Numbered from the stretch's first letter, positions 1-11,854 are shown. The stretch is DNA of 64,000 nucleotides from Panulirus ornatus (GCF_036320965.1 NC_092236.1:13662018-13726017); one strand, 5' to 3'. Made by a program: numbers and translations. Notes: generated by a model from the letters alone, not told the origin.

Positions 1-1548
1 CCCTCGCAACTGCAGAACACACAGTGATGGAGCTGTGAATTGGTTCAGCGATACGCTGAGAGGAGGCATAAGGCATGTAGACGCCGTGACGACCTCGCCA
101 GCTCTCGAACACCATCGTCTTCGGCAGCAATGAAGGGGACCATTGTCCTCAGCACTGGGTGCCGGAAGCCATCTTCCACAGTAACAATAGTCATACTGAA
201 GACCGTTTTCTCAGGCATACTCCAGTCAAGATATAACAGTCTTTCTCCAGCAGTAAAGAAATACACACACGCGACTGTTTGATGTGCATACACACATATG
301 AATAAAGACATGATACGTACATACAAGGTTAAGAGACGAGGAAGCACAAGTGTCTAGCTCTCTTCCAGTAATATAAAGTTAATAATCACACCCACTGGAA
401 CATGTTTACAGAATGCTATGTTAAATCTATAACAAGTGGATTAATACATGGATAGTTTTGGCTTAGGAAAAGATTGGAAGAAAGAGAGACCTGGCTTACT
501 AGACCATGTCTACGAAGCAAGGAACAAAAGTGATGTGCTACCATGATATAGATGGCACAAGAGTAAGTGAGCATGTGAGAAGCATTAAAGAGGAAATAAG
601 TATATAATGATAAGGAAGGAGGAGGATCAGAGGCCCTTTGAAATAGACACCGTGTACAAAGCACTGGTGATAACCCCGAACTACTCCATAAACACATGAA
701 GAACAAACATTCAGTCAAAGGAATGCTAATCAGGCTGATATGGCTACTAAGAATACGAGAAAACATGAATTAAACGATAAGTTCAAAAGCGAATTCACAG
801 TGGAGGACACAGTAACCCGAGCACCACTGAGATGGGATGAACAGCAAAGAGGAGGAGTAGGAGGAATACACTGCAGTTGGCATAAAAAGAAGATATACAT
901 GGGCTACTGAAGGATTCTGATCCTAATGTCACATGGTCCTTATAAAGTCTCCTTATGTGCTGATGGGGTGTGCAGGACGCTGGATATTTCATCCTAATGG
1001 GTCTCTGAAGGAAGGTTGCAATACCATCATGACCAGTTTTCAGAAAGGAGAAGGAAGAATTTTACTCTGAACTCTGAGGAGTGTGTGGTCTGTCATAGGC
1101 TGGAAAACATAATAACAGAGAGAGGACGGACGGATGACGACTTGTGTGCGGACAGCAATGGTCATACACTGCACATCCAGACTAATATGGTAGTGGGGCT
1201 CTTTCGAGGACAAATGAAGAAAGGAGTAAATCAATGTGTTCTAGGACGGCCGGAACGCATTTGACATGGGTGATAAAAACTTAAGACTTGCAGTCGGGTT
1301 TAAGGGGAAGGAGATCCTCTTCAGGTGATCTAAAATGACTTTATTGGAAGGGAAGAGAAGAGAAGCCTTTTCGTATGGGGGTTAAGGCTACCACTGGCGT
1401 ACCGCAGGGCCCAGTATAATAACGTGGGGAGGTGGGAGTTCTACATACACTTGTGGGACCCTATCTCTTGATGGGAATACAGTACACAGATGATTATAAA
1501 GGTGAAGAACGCGTGAAGAACTACATCCCCTCTCGCCTTGATGTACAA

Positions 1549-1550
<2 letters not shown>
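1..1550. other. Unique-looking sequence, no gene recognised
   Basis: No recognisable protein, RNA gene or tandem repeat was seen. The open frames are short and have no known motifs. Confidence 0.5.
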
Positions 1551-1604
<54 letters not shown>

Positions 1605-1620
1605 ACACACATACATACAC
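1551..1620. repeat. (CA)n microsatellite
   Basis: A near-perfect CA run of about 50 bp followed by imperfect ATAC/ACAC units. Confidence 0.95.
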
Positions 1621-1794
1621 ATCATAAGATAACAGCCAAAAAAGCTGTTCATCCTCTGCTTTAAGGCTGGGCGTTAAACGGGAGTTAGCTGCCTAATCAT
1701 GATGGGATATGACCGGTGTCGATCCCCGTTGCTCATGGGTGTGAGACGAGGGTCATTCGATCACTTGTAATCGAATGGTCACATTTCCCTATTA

Positions 1795-2085
<291 letters not shown>

Positions 2086-2379
2086 GCAAGCCATAATACC
2101 ATTTATTCACATCAACACGGGAGCATTTTTTTCTTTGAACATTAGTGTATCCAGCCGTCGGGGGTTTTTGTTGCTGCATATGAAGACCTAATGCCGATCA
2201 CCAGACACTGTGTTTGATGTGCTAATACGTGCGCGTGACAGCTCTCCTGGTTAATCAAGCTCGAACGAGGATTAGAAAGAAAGAAAAAAAAAAAGCCAAA
2301 GCGCAGAGCACCATTAAAATGAATTCATATCAGGAATTACTGAATCGTAGGGGAAGGGGGTGGGTTCGCCTTTGCGTAG

Positions 2380-2381
<2 letters not shown>

Positions 2382-2436
<55 letters not shown>

Positions 2437-2529
2437 CGAAAACTACGCGTTGGCCCTCCCTCAGGGGTAAATTCCTGTCGTAGGTACTTGTAAAGTAAAT
2501 ATGTAGGTACGTACTTCTCTCTCTCTCTC

Positions 2530-2600
<71 letters not shown>
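2382..2600. repeat. Two (CT)n arrays
   Basis: CT runs at 2382-2434 and 2515-2600 are separated by about 80 bp of unique sequence. Confidence 0.95.
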
Positions 2601-2601
<1 letters not shown>

Positions 2602-2755
2602 CATCACTCGGCGGTGTCACAATACACAGCGTCCACCCGTACCGTTCCCAGGAACCGGGGGACAAAACCTCAAAAACCCTTAAGTATCTCATGGCCACTT
2701 GCTTCTTAAGAGTTTCTGGTGCGAACATGAGGAAAAATAAGACTTCATTTCATCG

Positions 2756-2757
<2 letters not shown>

Positions 2758-2825
<68 letters not shown>
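2758..2825. repeat. (TA)n microsatellite
   Basis: An uninterrupted TA run that abuts the left end of the inverted-repeat element. Confidence 0.95.
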
Positions 2826-2827
<2 letters not shown>

Positions 2828-3014
2828 CTATGAGTCCACGGGGCATATGAAACACGATAATCACATGTTTACCAAATGGCGTCCTAGCTTTGTCTCTTCG
2901 ATGTATATCAACTGACTGTTATATTTCTCTCTTGTGTCTCCCCTGATGATGTGATTATAACACGAAAGTGCACTTGGGAACCTCTCGTGTTTCATTTTCC
3001 CCGTGGACTCATAG

Positions 3015-3019
<5 letters not shown>
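2824..3019. mobile_element. MITE-like element with terminal inverted repeats
   Basis: The left end reads ATTCCTATGAGTCCACGGGG and the right end is its exact reverse complement. The match continues inward for about 14 more bases with a few differences (ATGAAACACGA against TCGTGTTTCAT). A second inner inverted match, AATCACAT/ATGTGATT, lies inside. The element is about 196 bp, is non-coding, and is flanked by TA repeats on both sides. This is the layout of a short non-autonomous DNA transposon that targets TA, although TA flanks also hide any target duplication. No transposase is present. A fold-back fragment of another repeat is the alternative. Confidence 0.6.

Positions 3020-3070
<51 letters not shown>
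3017..3070. repeat. (TA)n microsatellite
   Basis: A TA run abutting the right end of the inverted-repeat element. Confidence 0.95.
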
Positions 3071-3073
<3 letters not shown>

Positions 3074-3263
3074 TTTTTTTCCTAGTCGTAAAGAGCGTCT
3101 GATTGGGCGACCCCTGCCACGCACCTCAGCGAATAACAATGCTGGACTTTTCAACGCGTCTTAAATTTGCCCGTGAGAGGTGTTTATGGGGGAGAGGGGG
3201 AGGGGGCGCCCCCGCGGGAGATAAGAGAGCATTACCTTCATCATTTTTCGCTCGGCACGTTCG

Positions 3264-3264
3264 T

Positions 3265-3330
<66 letters not shown>

Positions 3331-3335
3331 CGCGC

Positions 3336-3407
<72 letters not shown>

Positions 3408-3456
3408 ATGCTGGGGCGAAGTCAACTGTGAAAGAGATTGAACAACGAGATAAGGG

Positions 3457-3534
<78 letters not shown>
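3264..3534. repeat. Compound (GT)n(GC)n(GA)n and second (GA)n
   Basis: GT to about 3321, alternating GC to about 3336, then GA to about 3404. A second GA run covers 3460-3534. The purine-pyrimidine alternating GT/GC part could adopt left-handed DNA. Confidence 0.95.
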
Positions 3535-3535
<1 letters not shown>

Positions 3536-3775
3536 CAAAGCCCTTCAAAAAAGAAAAAAAGAAAAGAGAACATCTCTACACAGAACCACTTACACCACAC
3601 GAACACCACCACAATGGTCTCCCCCTACTACACGTCCCGGTAGCACACACACACACATATAACATCAGCGGACGTGAGACCCGCTCATGATGTGATTCGT
3701 AATAAAAATGCTCCTCCAGGAAGTCCTCAGTCAGAGGCGTCTGGCTCCTTCATAATCACCGACGCCAGGAATGCT

Positions 3776-3838
3776 GAGGAGGAGGAGGAGGAGGAGGAGG
3801 AGGAGGAGGAGGAGGAGGAGGAGGGAGGAGGAGGAGGG
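3776..3838. repeat. (GGA)n trinucleotide repeat
   Basis: A GAG/GGA run. The poly-Glu and poly-Pro frames through it are repeat translations only. Confidence 0.95.
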
Positions 3839-3921
3839 AGGCCGCACCACCACAGCCACGACTCATTGGTGAAGTATGTGGGGAATGTTGATGGATCGGG
3901 ATCGGTCTTACGTGAACTGTT

Positions 3922-3974
3922 ATCATTATTATTATTATCATTATTATGATTATTATTATTATTATTATTATTAC

Positions 3975-4016
<42 letters not shown>

Positions 4017-4036
4017 CATTATTATTATTATTATCA
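3922..4036. repeat. (ATT)n microsatellite, left of SINE
   Basis: An imperfect ATT array with ATC variants, ending at a T-run that starts the SINE-like repeat. Confidence 0.9.
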
Positions 4037-4281
4037 TTTTTTTTTATTTTTTTTTTTTTTCAAACTATTCGCCATTTCCCGCGTTAGCGAGGTAGCGTTA
4101 AGAACAGAGGACTGGGCCTTTGAGGGAACATCCTAACCTGGCCCCCTTCTCTGTTCCTTCTTTTGGAAAAAAAAAAAAAGAGAGGGGAGGATTTCCAGCC
4201 ACCCGCTCCTTCCCCTTTTAGTCGCCTTCTACGACACGCAGGGAATACGTGGGAAGTATTCTTTCTCCCCTATCCCCAGGG

Positions 4282-4283
<2 letters not shown>
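4037..4283 (-). mobile_element. SINE-like repeat copy 1 with LINE-like tail
   Basis: Read on the minus strand, this begins ATCCCTGGGGATAGGGG, passes the segment CGTGTCGTAGAAGGCGAC and an internal T-run, and ends GCTACCTCGCTAACGCGGG, then AATGGCGAATAG, an A-rich stretch and (AAT)n. Two other full copies lie at 4694-4942 and 36480-36709. The terminal segment around CTACCTCGC..GCGGGA matches the 3' end of the RTE-type LINE at 63.83-63.86 kb. The body has no open frame. ATT repeats lie on both sides. I call it SINE-like from its size, A-rich tail and shared LINE tail; no clear pol III boxes were found. Confidence 0.7.
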
Positions 4284-4337
<54 letters not shown>

Positions 4338-4457
4338 CATTATTACTATCATTATTATTATCATCATTATTATTATCATTATTATTATCATCATTATCAT
4401 TATCATTATCATTATTATTTCTATTATCATTGTTATTAATTCTACTATCATTATTAC
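4283..4457. repeat. (ATT)n microsatellite, right of SINE
   Basis: An ATT array degrading to ATC-containing units. The same motif is present left of the SINE-like repeat. Confidence 0.9.
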
Positions 4458-4622
4458 ACCCCTTTTAAGGGGATGGCGGCTCCTGCGCTACAAAAAGGTG
4501 CAAGGGAATGACGGACCCCCAGAAAGCTACATTCTTAGAAGTCCACTGACGATGATACAGCCTCGCTGAGGATGACCGTTAACTCTCCATGTAATCACCA
4601 GCAGGTGAAGTCCGGTAACACC

Positions 4623-4623
<1 letters not shown>

Positions 4624-4693
<70 letters not shown>
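4624..4693. repeat. (TA)n microsatellite, left of SINE copy 2
   Basis: A TA run passing directly into the T-run of the SINE-like repeat. Confidence 0.95.
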
Positions 4694-4707
<14 letters not shown>

Positions 4708-4936
4708 CTTTTTTCATACTATTTGCCATTTCCCGCGTTAGCGAGGTAGCGTTAAGAACAGAGAACTGGGCCTTAGAGGGAATATCCTCACCTGACCGCC
4801 TTCTCTGTTCCTTCTTTTGGAAAATTAAAAAAAAACAAGAGAGGGGGGGATTTCCAGCCACCCGCTCCCTCCCCTTTTAGTCGCCTTCTACGACACGCAG
4901 GGAATACGTGGGAAGTATTCTTTCTCCCCTATCCCC

Positions 4937-4942
<6 letters not shown>
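4694..4942 (-). mobile_element. SINE-like repeat copy 2
   Basis: This is very similar to the copy at 4037-4283 over its whole length, in the same orientation and only about 400 bp away, with few substitutions visible. Here the flanks are (TA)n on both sides instead of (ATT)n, so the two are separate insertions and not a tandem duplication of one locus. Confidence 0.7.

Positions 4943-5018
<76 letters not shown>
4943..5018. repeat. (TA)n microsatellite, right of SINE copy 2
   Basis: An uninterrupted TA run. Confidence 0.95.
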
Positions 5019-5019
<1 letters not shown>

Positions 5020-5231
5020 CATCAACATCCCTTTTTAATCTTCTGTCAACGCGTTAGAAGAATAGCTGTCACACTCACATATTACCTCCAAAAGACGAAA
5101 GGAAAATCACCCTCATCAGTAGATATTTAGGAGAGAACTCCCCTTCCCCACTCCTCCAAAAAAAATATAAAAACTTTCTTCTTTTGCAGGAGGGAGAGAA
5201 AACTCTTAAACCCACACCTCCAAATCAAGAT

Positions 5232-5233
<2 letters not shown>

Positions 5234-5303
<70 letters not shown>
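5234..5303. repeat. (GA)n microsatellite
   Basis: A perfect GA run of about 70 bp. Confidence 0.95.
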
Positions 5304-5307
<4 letters not shown>

Positions 5308-5389
5308 TCTTTTATTAACGACGTCACAACCATTATTGCCCTCGGAGAAGCTGAGCCCCTTACAACCACAATCACCTCACCGCCAGAGC

Positions 5390-5580
5390 TTACCCCTTCC
5401 CTTTTTCCCCCCTGCCAGTGATCTCCACCAGCCACTCAGCGACCACAACTACAACTACCACCACCACCCACCACTATCACTACAGTTTACCCCTTCCCTT
5501 TTTCCCCCCTCCTAGTGATCTCCACTAGCCACTCAGCGGCCACAACTACAACCACAACCACCACCCACCACTATCACTAC
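5390..5580. repeat. Tandem duplication, about 95-bp unit
   Basis: Two copies share TTACCCCTTCCCTTTTTCCC, a GTGATCTCCAC segment and an ACCACCACCCACCACTATC end. Confidence 0.85.
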
Positions 5581-5859
5581 TGCCACAACCTACTGTCCAT
5601 CATCGCACACCGATTGTCTGAAGGTAACAGACAACTACCTATCCGCCACCTTGGGGTCACAAAGTTATTCAGGGTCGGTGTTCCGGTCGCCACTTCTATC
5701 CACTTCTGGCCTTGTGATGGCGGCGTGGCCGTCAATATCCACTCCATTCCACCACCTTCTCCTCCTCCTCTCCTTCTCCTTCCCCCCAAAAAGAGCCCCT
5801 TGCCTAACCTCCCTCCCTCTCTGGCTGCTCTGATTGGAAAAGTTCAGCATCATTGTCCT

Positions 5860-5863
<4 letters not shown>

Positions 5864-5926
<63 letters not shown>

Positions 5927-5938
5927 TATGTGTGTGGG
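5864..5938. repeat. (GT)n microsatellite
   Basis: A GT run of about 60 bp with an imperfect right end. Confidence 0.95.
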
Positions 5939-6181
5939 GCTTTGTTTTAGCCATTCTGGGAAGACGCCATCACAGGCACACGAGGAAGGAGGACGAGGTG
6001 TTCCGTTCGTTTTTTTGGTGAGGGGGAGGAGCTTGGGCTTACGGTGGGGGAGTGTGGGGATGAGGTAAGGAGTGGGAGATGAGAATGGGAGAGTGATGAG
6101 GGAGAGAGAGAGTTCAGGGGTGTGTGGGGGGAGGGATTGTAAGCGGAAAGGTTAGGGATTATAGGAAAGGTGAGAGATGTG

Positions 6182-6183
6182 GA

Positions 6184-6276
<93 letters not shown>
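6182..6276. repeat. (GA)n microsatellite
   Basis: A GA run of about 95 bp, among the longest here. Confidence 0.95.
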
Positions 6277-6278
<2 letters not shown>

Positions 6279-6602
6279 GGAAGGATCATCAGAGATGGAG
6301 AGGAGTCGCGAAAACAAAGTAAAACAAGACAGAGAGAGAAAAATTACCCTCAAACAAAAACTGGATGACGGATATTAAAAACGACACAGAAAAGTAGCGA
6401 AAAAAAAAAAAGACACGAAGAATATACGTAGTTGAAAGAAACACGTGGGGTGGAAGTGGAAGGCAAGAGAAAACCAAGTCAATAAAATATGTGTGAAGAG
6501 ATTTAGAGAAAAAAGTAGGAAAAAAAAACCCAGGAAACACAAAACATACTAAACCACCTTCCTTACTAGAGAATGAAAAAAAAGGCCACTATATACATTT
6601 TC

Positions 6603-6604
<2 letters not shown>

Positions 6605-6660
<56 letters not shown>

Positions 6661-6661
6661 T
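6605..6661. repeat. (GT)n microsatellite
   Basis: A perfect GT run. Confidence 0.95.
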
Positions 6662-6815
6662 GTTTTACTGGGCTTCGCCTGGACGAGGTTACACAACTTG
6701 TGAACGGTCACCTTTAGCGAGGCCGTATCAATGGGAGAACTGTCTCATCAAAGTGCTCACTCCAATGGAGTTCACATTTTCCTGCTGCTGGAAGTAGCTT
6801 AGGATTCTTTATCAT

Positions 6816-6818
<3 letters not shown>

Positions 6819-6892
<74 letters not shown>
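6819..6892. repeat. (TA)n microsatellite
   Basis: A TA run abutting the truncated 5' end of a LINE relic. Confidence 0.95.
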
Positions 6893-6894
<2 letters not shown>

Positions 6895-7460
6895 TGGAGG
6901 AAGTATAATGTCTTAGATACCTGGAGTGGACATGACAACAAATGGAACCATGGAAGCGGAAGTAAGTCATAGGGTGGGCGAGGGAGCGAAGTTTCTGGGA
7001 CGGCAAAAACGGGTATGATTGAAGTGATAATGGTCCCAGCAATATTATATGGGTTCGAGGCATGAGCTATAGATATAGGTGTATGGAGGAGGGTGGACGT
7101 GTCGGAAATGAAATGTCTGTGGACAATATGTGGTGTGAGGTGGTTTGATCGATTAAGTAATGAAAGGGTAAGAGAGAGTTTTGGTTAATAAAGAGCGTGT
7201 GGAGGGATGAAAAGCTTTGGACACATGGAGAGAATGAGAGATGAAAAAGGTTGACAAAGAGAACATATGTGTTAGAAGTGGAGGGAACAAGGAGAACGGA
7301 AAGACCATATTGGAGGTGGAAGGATGGAGTGGGAAAGGAAAGATTTAGGACGATCGGGGCCTTAGCATGGAGGAGGGTGAAAGGCGTGCACGGGATAGAG
7401 TGAATTAGAACGATGTGGTATACTGGGGGTCGACGTGCTGTCGATATGAGTACATGAATC
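6893..7460 (+). pseudogene. Decayed 3' part of RTE-type LINE reverse transcriptase
   Basis: The nucleotide sequence aligns to 63078-63690 of the LINE further along the window. Shared stretches include GGAACCATGGAAGCGGAAGT, GTGTGAGGTGGTTTGATCGA, CATGGAGAGAATGAG and GATCGGGGCC. It starts directly after a TA array, so it is 5'-truncated to the region after the reverse transcriptase core. A deletion of roughly 40-50 bp follows GCGAAGTTTCTGGGA, and there are frameshifts and stops (for example TTTTGGTTAATAAAGAG). It cannot encode a functional protein. The LINE's own 3' tail is not preserved beyond about 7460. Confidence 0.85.
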
Positions 7461-7605
7461 TCCAATACAAGAAAAAAAAAACTCGAAGAAATGTCATGCA
7501 ATCTTTTTTTTTAAAGAAAATATGAGAAGCTGTCCCTCAGAAGCAGGTTAATACATAATACAAAACCATGGAATAAAAAAGTATTAAGCCGTGATGCAAA
7601 TAGCC

Positions 7606-7610
<5 letters not shown>

Positions 7611-7672
<62 letters not shown>
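7611..7672. repeat. (GA)n microsatellite
   Basis: A perfect GA run. Confidence 0.95.
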
Positions 7673-7676
<4 letters not shown>

Positions 7677-7791
7677 ACAGACCTGGTGACCAAGAGACCT
7701 TAATGACCACCATAGCTCAGGCCTCGACGCCATACCCCTCGTGATCTATCGTCACCATTTCCGCTTGTATGGCCACCCAATGGCCCGGACA

Positions 7792-7797
7792 CACGCG

Positions 7798-7862
<65 letters not shown>

Positions 7863-7873
7863 ACACAGGCATG

Positions 7874-7920
<47 letters not shown>
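7792..7920. repeat. (GC)n(CA)n compound microsatellite
   Basis: A short alternating GC stretch, then CA interrupted near 7857-7880 by ATAC/GCATGC. Confidence 0.95.
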
Positions 7921-7922
<2 letters not shown>

Positions 7923-9188
7923 CCTCCACGGAGAGTTAGCAGAGGGCGCCATGCTCCTAGACCAGTTCCCCTACCAAGGAGAGGCGGTCGCCGGAGGAAA
8001 CATTAAGTGATTATCAGATACATAACATTAAGGACCGAGAGGGAAGACAAGACAGGCAGGCGCCCCGTAGTTCCTGTCTGGGTCCAATACAAAGAGAGAG
8101 ATCAAATAGGTTCTAGAGGTACGCATGATTGGCGAATATGACATCCTCCCGAATCATTGAAGATTCTTCCAATCATGTCGATGTTAAGACTCGACATTTT
8201 GTGGACTTATTGTCTGATGACTTCTTTGACAGCGACTCATCGTATGTGTCTGAGATAACAATTTTTTGTGTATGTGTGTGAAACAAAATATGCAATACAA
8301 CATTTGCTCTTGTACGTTTTTGTTTTTTTTTGCAATCATACAAATTCTGTTTCTAACTTCCAAGACCTTTTAAATATTTCCATAAAACACTACAATATCT
8401 CTAACTGAATTGATGCCAACATAGTATTATGGTTAATGGATTGAATATATCCCTTCTAATCAGTACCTGATATTTTACACTGACCATTACCTGTATTACG
8501 AGGAAAATTTACTCTCCCAGTGTGAGAAGTTGGTCAAATTTGCCGACGTGTTCGTAATATATACATATTTTTTTTCAATTTTAGTTACCAGCTGTTATGT
8601 AGAGAATCAAAGTAAAATCAGTTTCTATTTTGACAAATATCACACAGAGCTTACACGGTGTCATCATTACCCTGGTGAACACTATACAGTTTGTGTCTGT
8701 CTTGTTTTTCAGGGTGATGGAAGCAGACACCATGGGCGTGTGTGTCTTTCTGCTGCCGTGTCTATGACATTCCGTTGCTGTGTCTTTGACATTCTCCTGA
8801 TGCCTGTGTCACGTTCTGCGGCCATTTCTGTGCCATTCCCAGTCCTGGTCAACCTATATACAGAGAGGTGGTGGGACACAGGTGGGCCACCACACGCCTC
8901 TCGGTAGGCGCCGTGCCGTACGCTAAGGTATAACAGACGCGTTATCTTACGGCCACACACACACACACACACTTTGTCTGGACGACACACTCTTTACCGA
9001 AACACACTCTTTCAGCCAACTCCATCCAGCGTCTCAGTCCATTGCTGTAACACCCATCCTCCTCCCCCTTTCCTTGCTTCACGCGCTCTGTGAACTAGAG
9101 AGTCTGATGGTCACAGCTGAGCTCACAAGGGGGAAAGTACTGAGAACTCAGAGACCATTTCGCAAATCCCTGGGCCCAGCGGACGCCC

Positions 9189-9190
<2 letters not shown>
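7921..9190. other. Unique-looking sequence, no gene recognised
   Basis: It holds only a short CA run near 8955-8973. A frame near 8140-8260 has a faint copia RNase H-like peptide, which I do not accept as a feature. Confidence 0.5.

Positions 9191-9283
<93 letters not shown>
9191..9283. repeat. (GA)n microsatellite
   Basis: A perfect GA run of about 93 bp. Confidence 0.95.
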
Positions 9284-9285
<2 letters not shown>

Positions 9286-9549
9286 TGCATCACACACTTT
9301 CCTCTCTGAACAAGAGAACAACCGATTTAGGAACTGACGAATTACATGAAATGAAGAGAAAACATATCTATATCCAAAATATATTGAGTAGATATGATCC
9401 GATTTTTTTCGTTACTGCGATATTTCATGTTTCTCGCTCTCCAAAGTAATGCAACGATACTAGTCTTTGCGATACCGATGCCTCTCAGAGTTGGCGATAA
9501 CAGCGTCTTACCCCCCGAAGTGCTTGCCGAGCTCGAGGACGTAAAGGAG

Positions 9550-9609
<60 letters not shown>
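9550..9609. repeat. (GC)n(CA)n microsatellite
   Basis: A short GCGCGC passes into about 55 bp of CA. Confidence 0.95.
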
Positions 9610-9612
<3 letters not shown>

Positions 9613-9717
9613 GACTTATCTTAAATTGGCGCCTCTCTTGGCCCTGAGAAGCATTGGATGGACAAAGACCACTGAGAATGTCCTATAGTCAGCCTCTTGG
9701 TGTGTGTATATATATAT

Positions 9718-10444
9718 TGTTACGAATTCAACACTTATTCAGGCAAGGTCGTAAGTAACATATGTTACAAATACTACTGTTCCTTGTCTTGCAAGGACGT
9801 TATAGATTTGTCAAGTTGCACAATTCAGGATAACACAATAATAAAGTTATGGGATTGAATTAAAGACCAGCATTACATTAAATCTACTTATAATGAAAGA
9901 ATTCAAGTGTACAAAGATAGGCACATAAATCAAGCATGAAACATTACGTTAACACTGAACATAAGAGTTAACATTGAACTTGAGATAACATTCGTACATG
10001 ACTTAACATTCCAGATAAGATTTCAAGCCAGGAGTTCTCTTTCCTCTAAGGCAGTTCTTCGATAACATTACACTGATAATTATAACGGGCTTACAGCACA
10101 ACACTTGGGTAATGGGCTTATAACACAGCAGGGCTTACAGGCTTACAACACAGCAGGACTTACAACAGGGGACACCACCCACCTCGCTGGGCTTCAGAGA
10201 AAGGAATCAAGTCTCAGCGGGTGTTGTGGGTACAAGAAGACAAGCGTTCGCCCTTGTTACTATAAACCTTACATTTCGATTGGCTATAGAAATATAGGGG
10301 AAGTTCTCATTGGTTGGAGGGTCCCAGTGTCTCGGCGTAGTTACACTCTCGTAAAATGCTGGGTGGACAGAAACTCCGAGCCAGCCTCTGGCATCACTCC
10401 TCGCCCTGATAAGAAATAGATACAAACACACGTGTTCCGTAACA
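9718..10444 (-). repeat. 3' LTR of the gypsy element
   Basis: 727 bp, offset by exactly 3349 bp from the other LTR with no differences seen by line-by-line comparison. It is the downstream LTR because the polypurine tract abuts its inner edge. Confidence 0.93.
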
Positions 10445-10455
10445 CCCCCCTCCTT
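10445..10455 (-). other. Polypurine tract of the gypsy element
   Basis: On the minus strand AAGGAGGGGGG lies directly against the start of the 3' LTR. This is the expected plus-strand DNA primer and it fixes the element's orientation. Confidence 0.85.
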
Positions 10456-10807
10456 AAAGGAGAAAATTCCTAGAAGAAGAATTTTCTTAAGAGCGGGATA
10501 AACAATCAGCTAACACAATCTGTTAACACATGAGATGTGCTGAAAATAATATAACGTAAGAATTATACATGATATAACAAGGCCCACCTATTTAATACTG
10601 ACTCCGTTCCCATAACTTGTGAACATTTTGAAAGGTTTGGTAGTCAGTACACTCTGATTGGCTGAAGAACACAAATATACAGTGTTATAATACAAATAGG
10701 AAAACAAAGGTTACTTCTATAATTGCTTGAATAACACATACACAAAGTGCTACAATACAATAGCAAAACAAAAGTTCCCTCTTCGTGGTGGGGCTATCTG
10801 TTTAGGC

Positions 10808-10891
10808 TCAACCTTCTTTCTTGTCCTCCTGCATGGGGACCTTACCAGCCTTTACAACACTGGCGGCATTCACAGCTAATCTGGTTGGAGC
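10808..10891 (-). other. Possible small spliced 3' exon inside the gypsy element
   Basis: On the minus strand a pyrimidine-rich stretch ends in TTTTATTTTGCAG, a good 3' splice-site match. It is followed by 27 open codons (APTRLAVNAASVVKAGK...) and a TGA. No protein family is recognised. It may be the terminal exon of a subgenomic transcript of the intact element, or chance. Confidence 0.3.
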
Positions 10892-11092
10892 CTGCAAAAT
10901 AAAACAGTTGAAAAGTAGGGTTCCTAACTAATAAGAGAGACTGTCTCACACTGCTCATTTCAAACATATCTAACATTTATCAACAGATTTATGAGAGGGG
11001 GTTGTAACTGCGAGAAAAGTTACTAATACACTCTGTAATACCCAACTGTACCCACAAACGTCTCGGTTCTCTCCGAGATCGGGGGGAACTCA

Positions 11093-11402
11093 TTACGGGC
11101 TAATACTTGGACCTTTACGGTCGGTGGAAGGCGGGGACTGACAAACCTCTGGCAAAACTCTGGGTACGTCGACAGGAGGGCAAACCTTTCTACCCGTCAC
11201 TTCCCAGGCAGGTGCTAAAGCGTCTCCGTCTCCCCGGGTCTCCGAGGCCTTCACAGCTACGTCGTCAACTTCGTCACACACGGCTACCGCTGGACGTTGG
11301 ATGATGCAGACTGATACCGTCGGTTCATAGGGACCCTGAAAACGGACAGCCAAGGGTTGACCTGGCTGCTGTAGAAGCCACACCTCGTCGCCTGTCTCTA
11401 CA
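11093..11402 (-). pseudogene. Integrase C-terminal remnant (gypsy)
   Basis: The minus-strand peptide includes ETGDEVWLLQQPGQPLAVRF followed by QGPYEP. This matches the conserved stretch near the end of Ty3/gypsy integrases, where GD.V..L...G.PL..R..GPY precedes the C-terminal tail. The following sequence is not integrase-like and there is no catalytic core (D,D35E) upstream in this element. It is a remnant without activity. Confidence 0.7.
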
Positions 11403-11662
11403 CTTCTAAATCGAGACCGTCTGTCACGCCACCTCGTCCTTCATCCACGACTCTCTTGAATGGGCTCGAGACAAATCCTCAATTCCTCTGTCACAACGGA
11501 GGCTACACCAGGAGAGAGGGTATCACACAGCTCCCTCTCACTGGTCTCACTCTCAAGAAGAGTGTAACAGTGGTCAGAGGAGGTTATTAGCAATGGGCTC
11601 ACAATGTCAATTAACTCGGTCAAACCGACCTTTTAAATGGGGGAGTAGGAACTCGCTTGTCT

Positions 11663-11854
11663 CTACGCTTCTGAATCGAGACAGTCTGAGTATGCTTCCC
11701 AACACTGAGCGACATCCCGGCGGACACCAGGCCAGTTAAATGACCGGCAAAGCTTGAGTCGTGCGCAAGCTTCAAAAATCTCCCTGCTGTAGGGACGCGG
11801 CACTAACACCTGGTGAACTGCCTGCCACTCTTCGCCTTCCCCATTACATGACAC
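11663..11854 (-). pseudogene. Integrase zinc-binding domain remnant (gypsy)
   Basis: The minus-strand frame contains HQVLVPRPYSREIF, then FNWPGVRRDVAQCWEAYSDC. It resembles the HHCC domain of Ty3/gypsy integrases, where a VP..LR..I stretch precedes the histidines and F.WPG...DV..YC..C..C follows. Here the segment holding the paired histidines is deleted and the first cysteine is displaced, so zinc binding is unlikely. Confidence 0.65.

Noticed and set aside
2330..2728. Frames of alternating Glu-Arg, Ser-Leu, Ile-Tyr, Cys-Val or His-Thr residues here and throughout the window
   Set aside because: They are translations of GA, CT, TA, GT and CA microsatellites on either strand and have no other support.
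2824..2860. Hammerhead ribozyme-like pattern (TATGAGTCC...GAAAC) in the terminal inverted repeat
   Set aside because: The CTGATGA core is not intact and the required stems do not form clearly.
8140..8265. Peptide SSNHVDVKTRHFVDLL resembling the copia RNase H-end KHIDVRYHFIR
   Set aside because: About 16 residues with no supporting motif on either side; too short to call.
10105..10419. 104-codon frame occurring twice identically (also 13454-13768)
   Set aside because: It lies in the LTRs, on the strand opposite to the element, with no motif; its duplication is due to the LTR pair.
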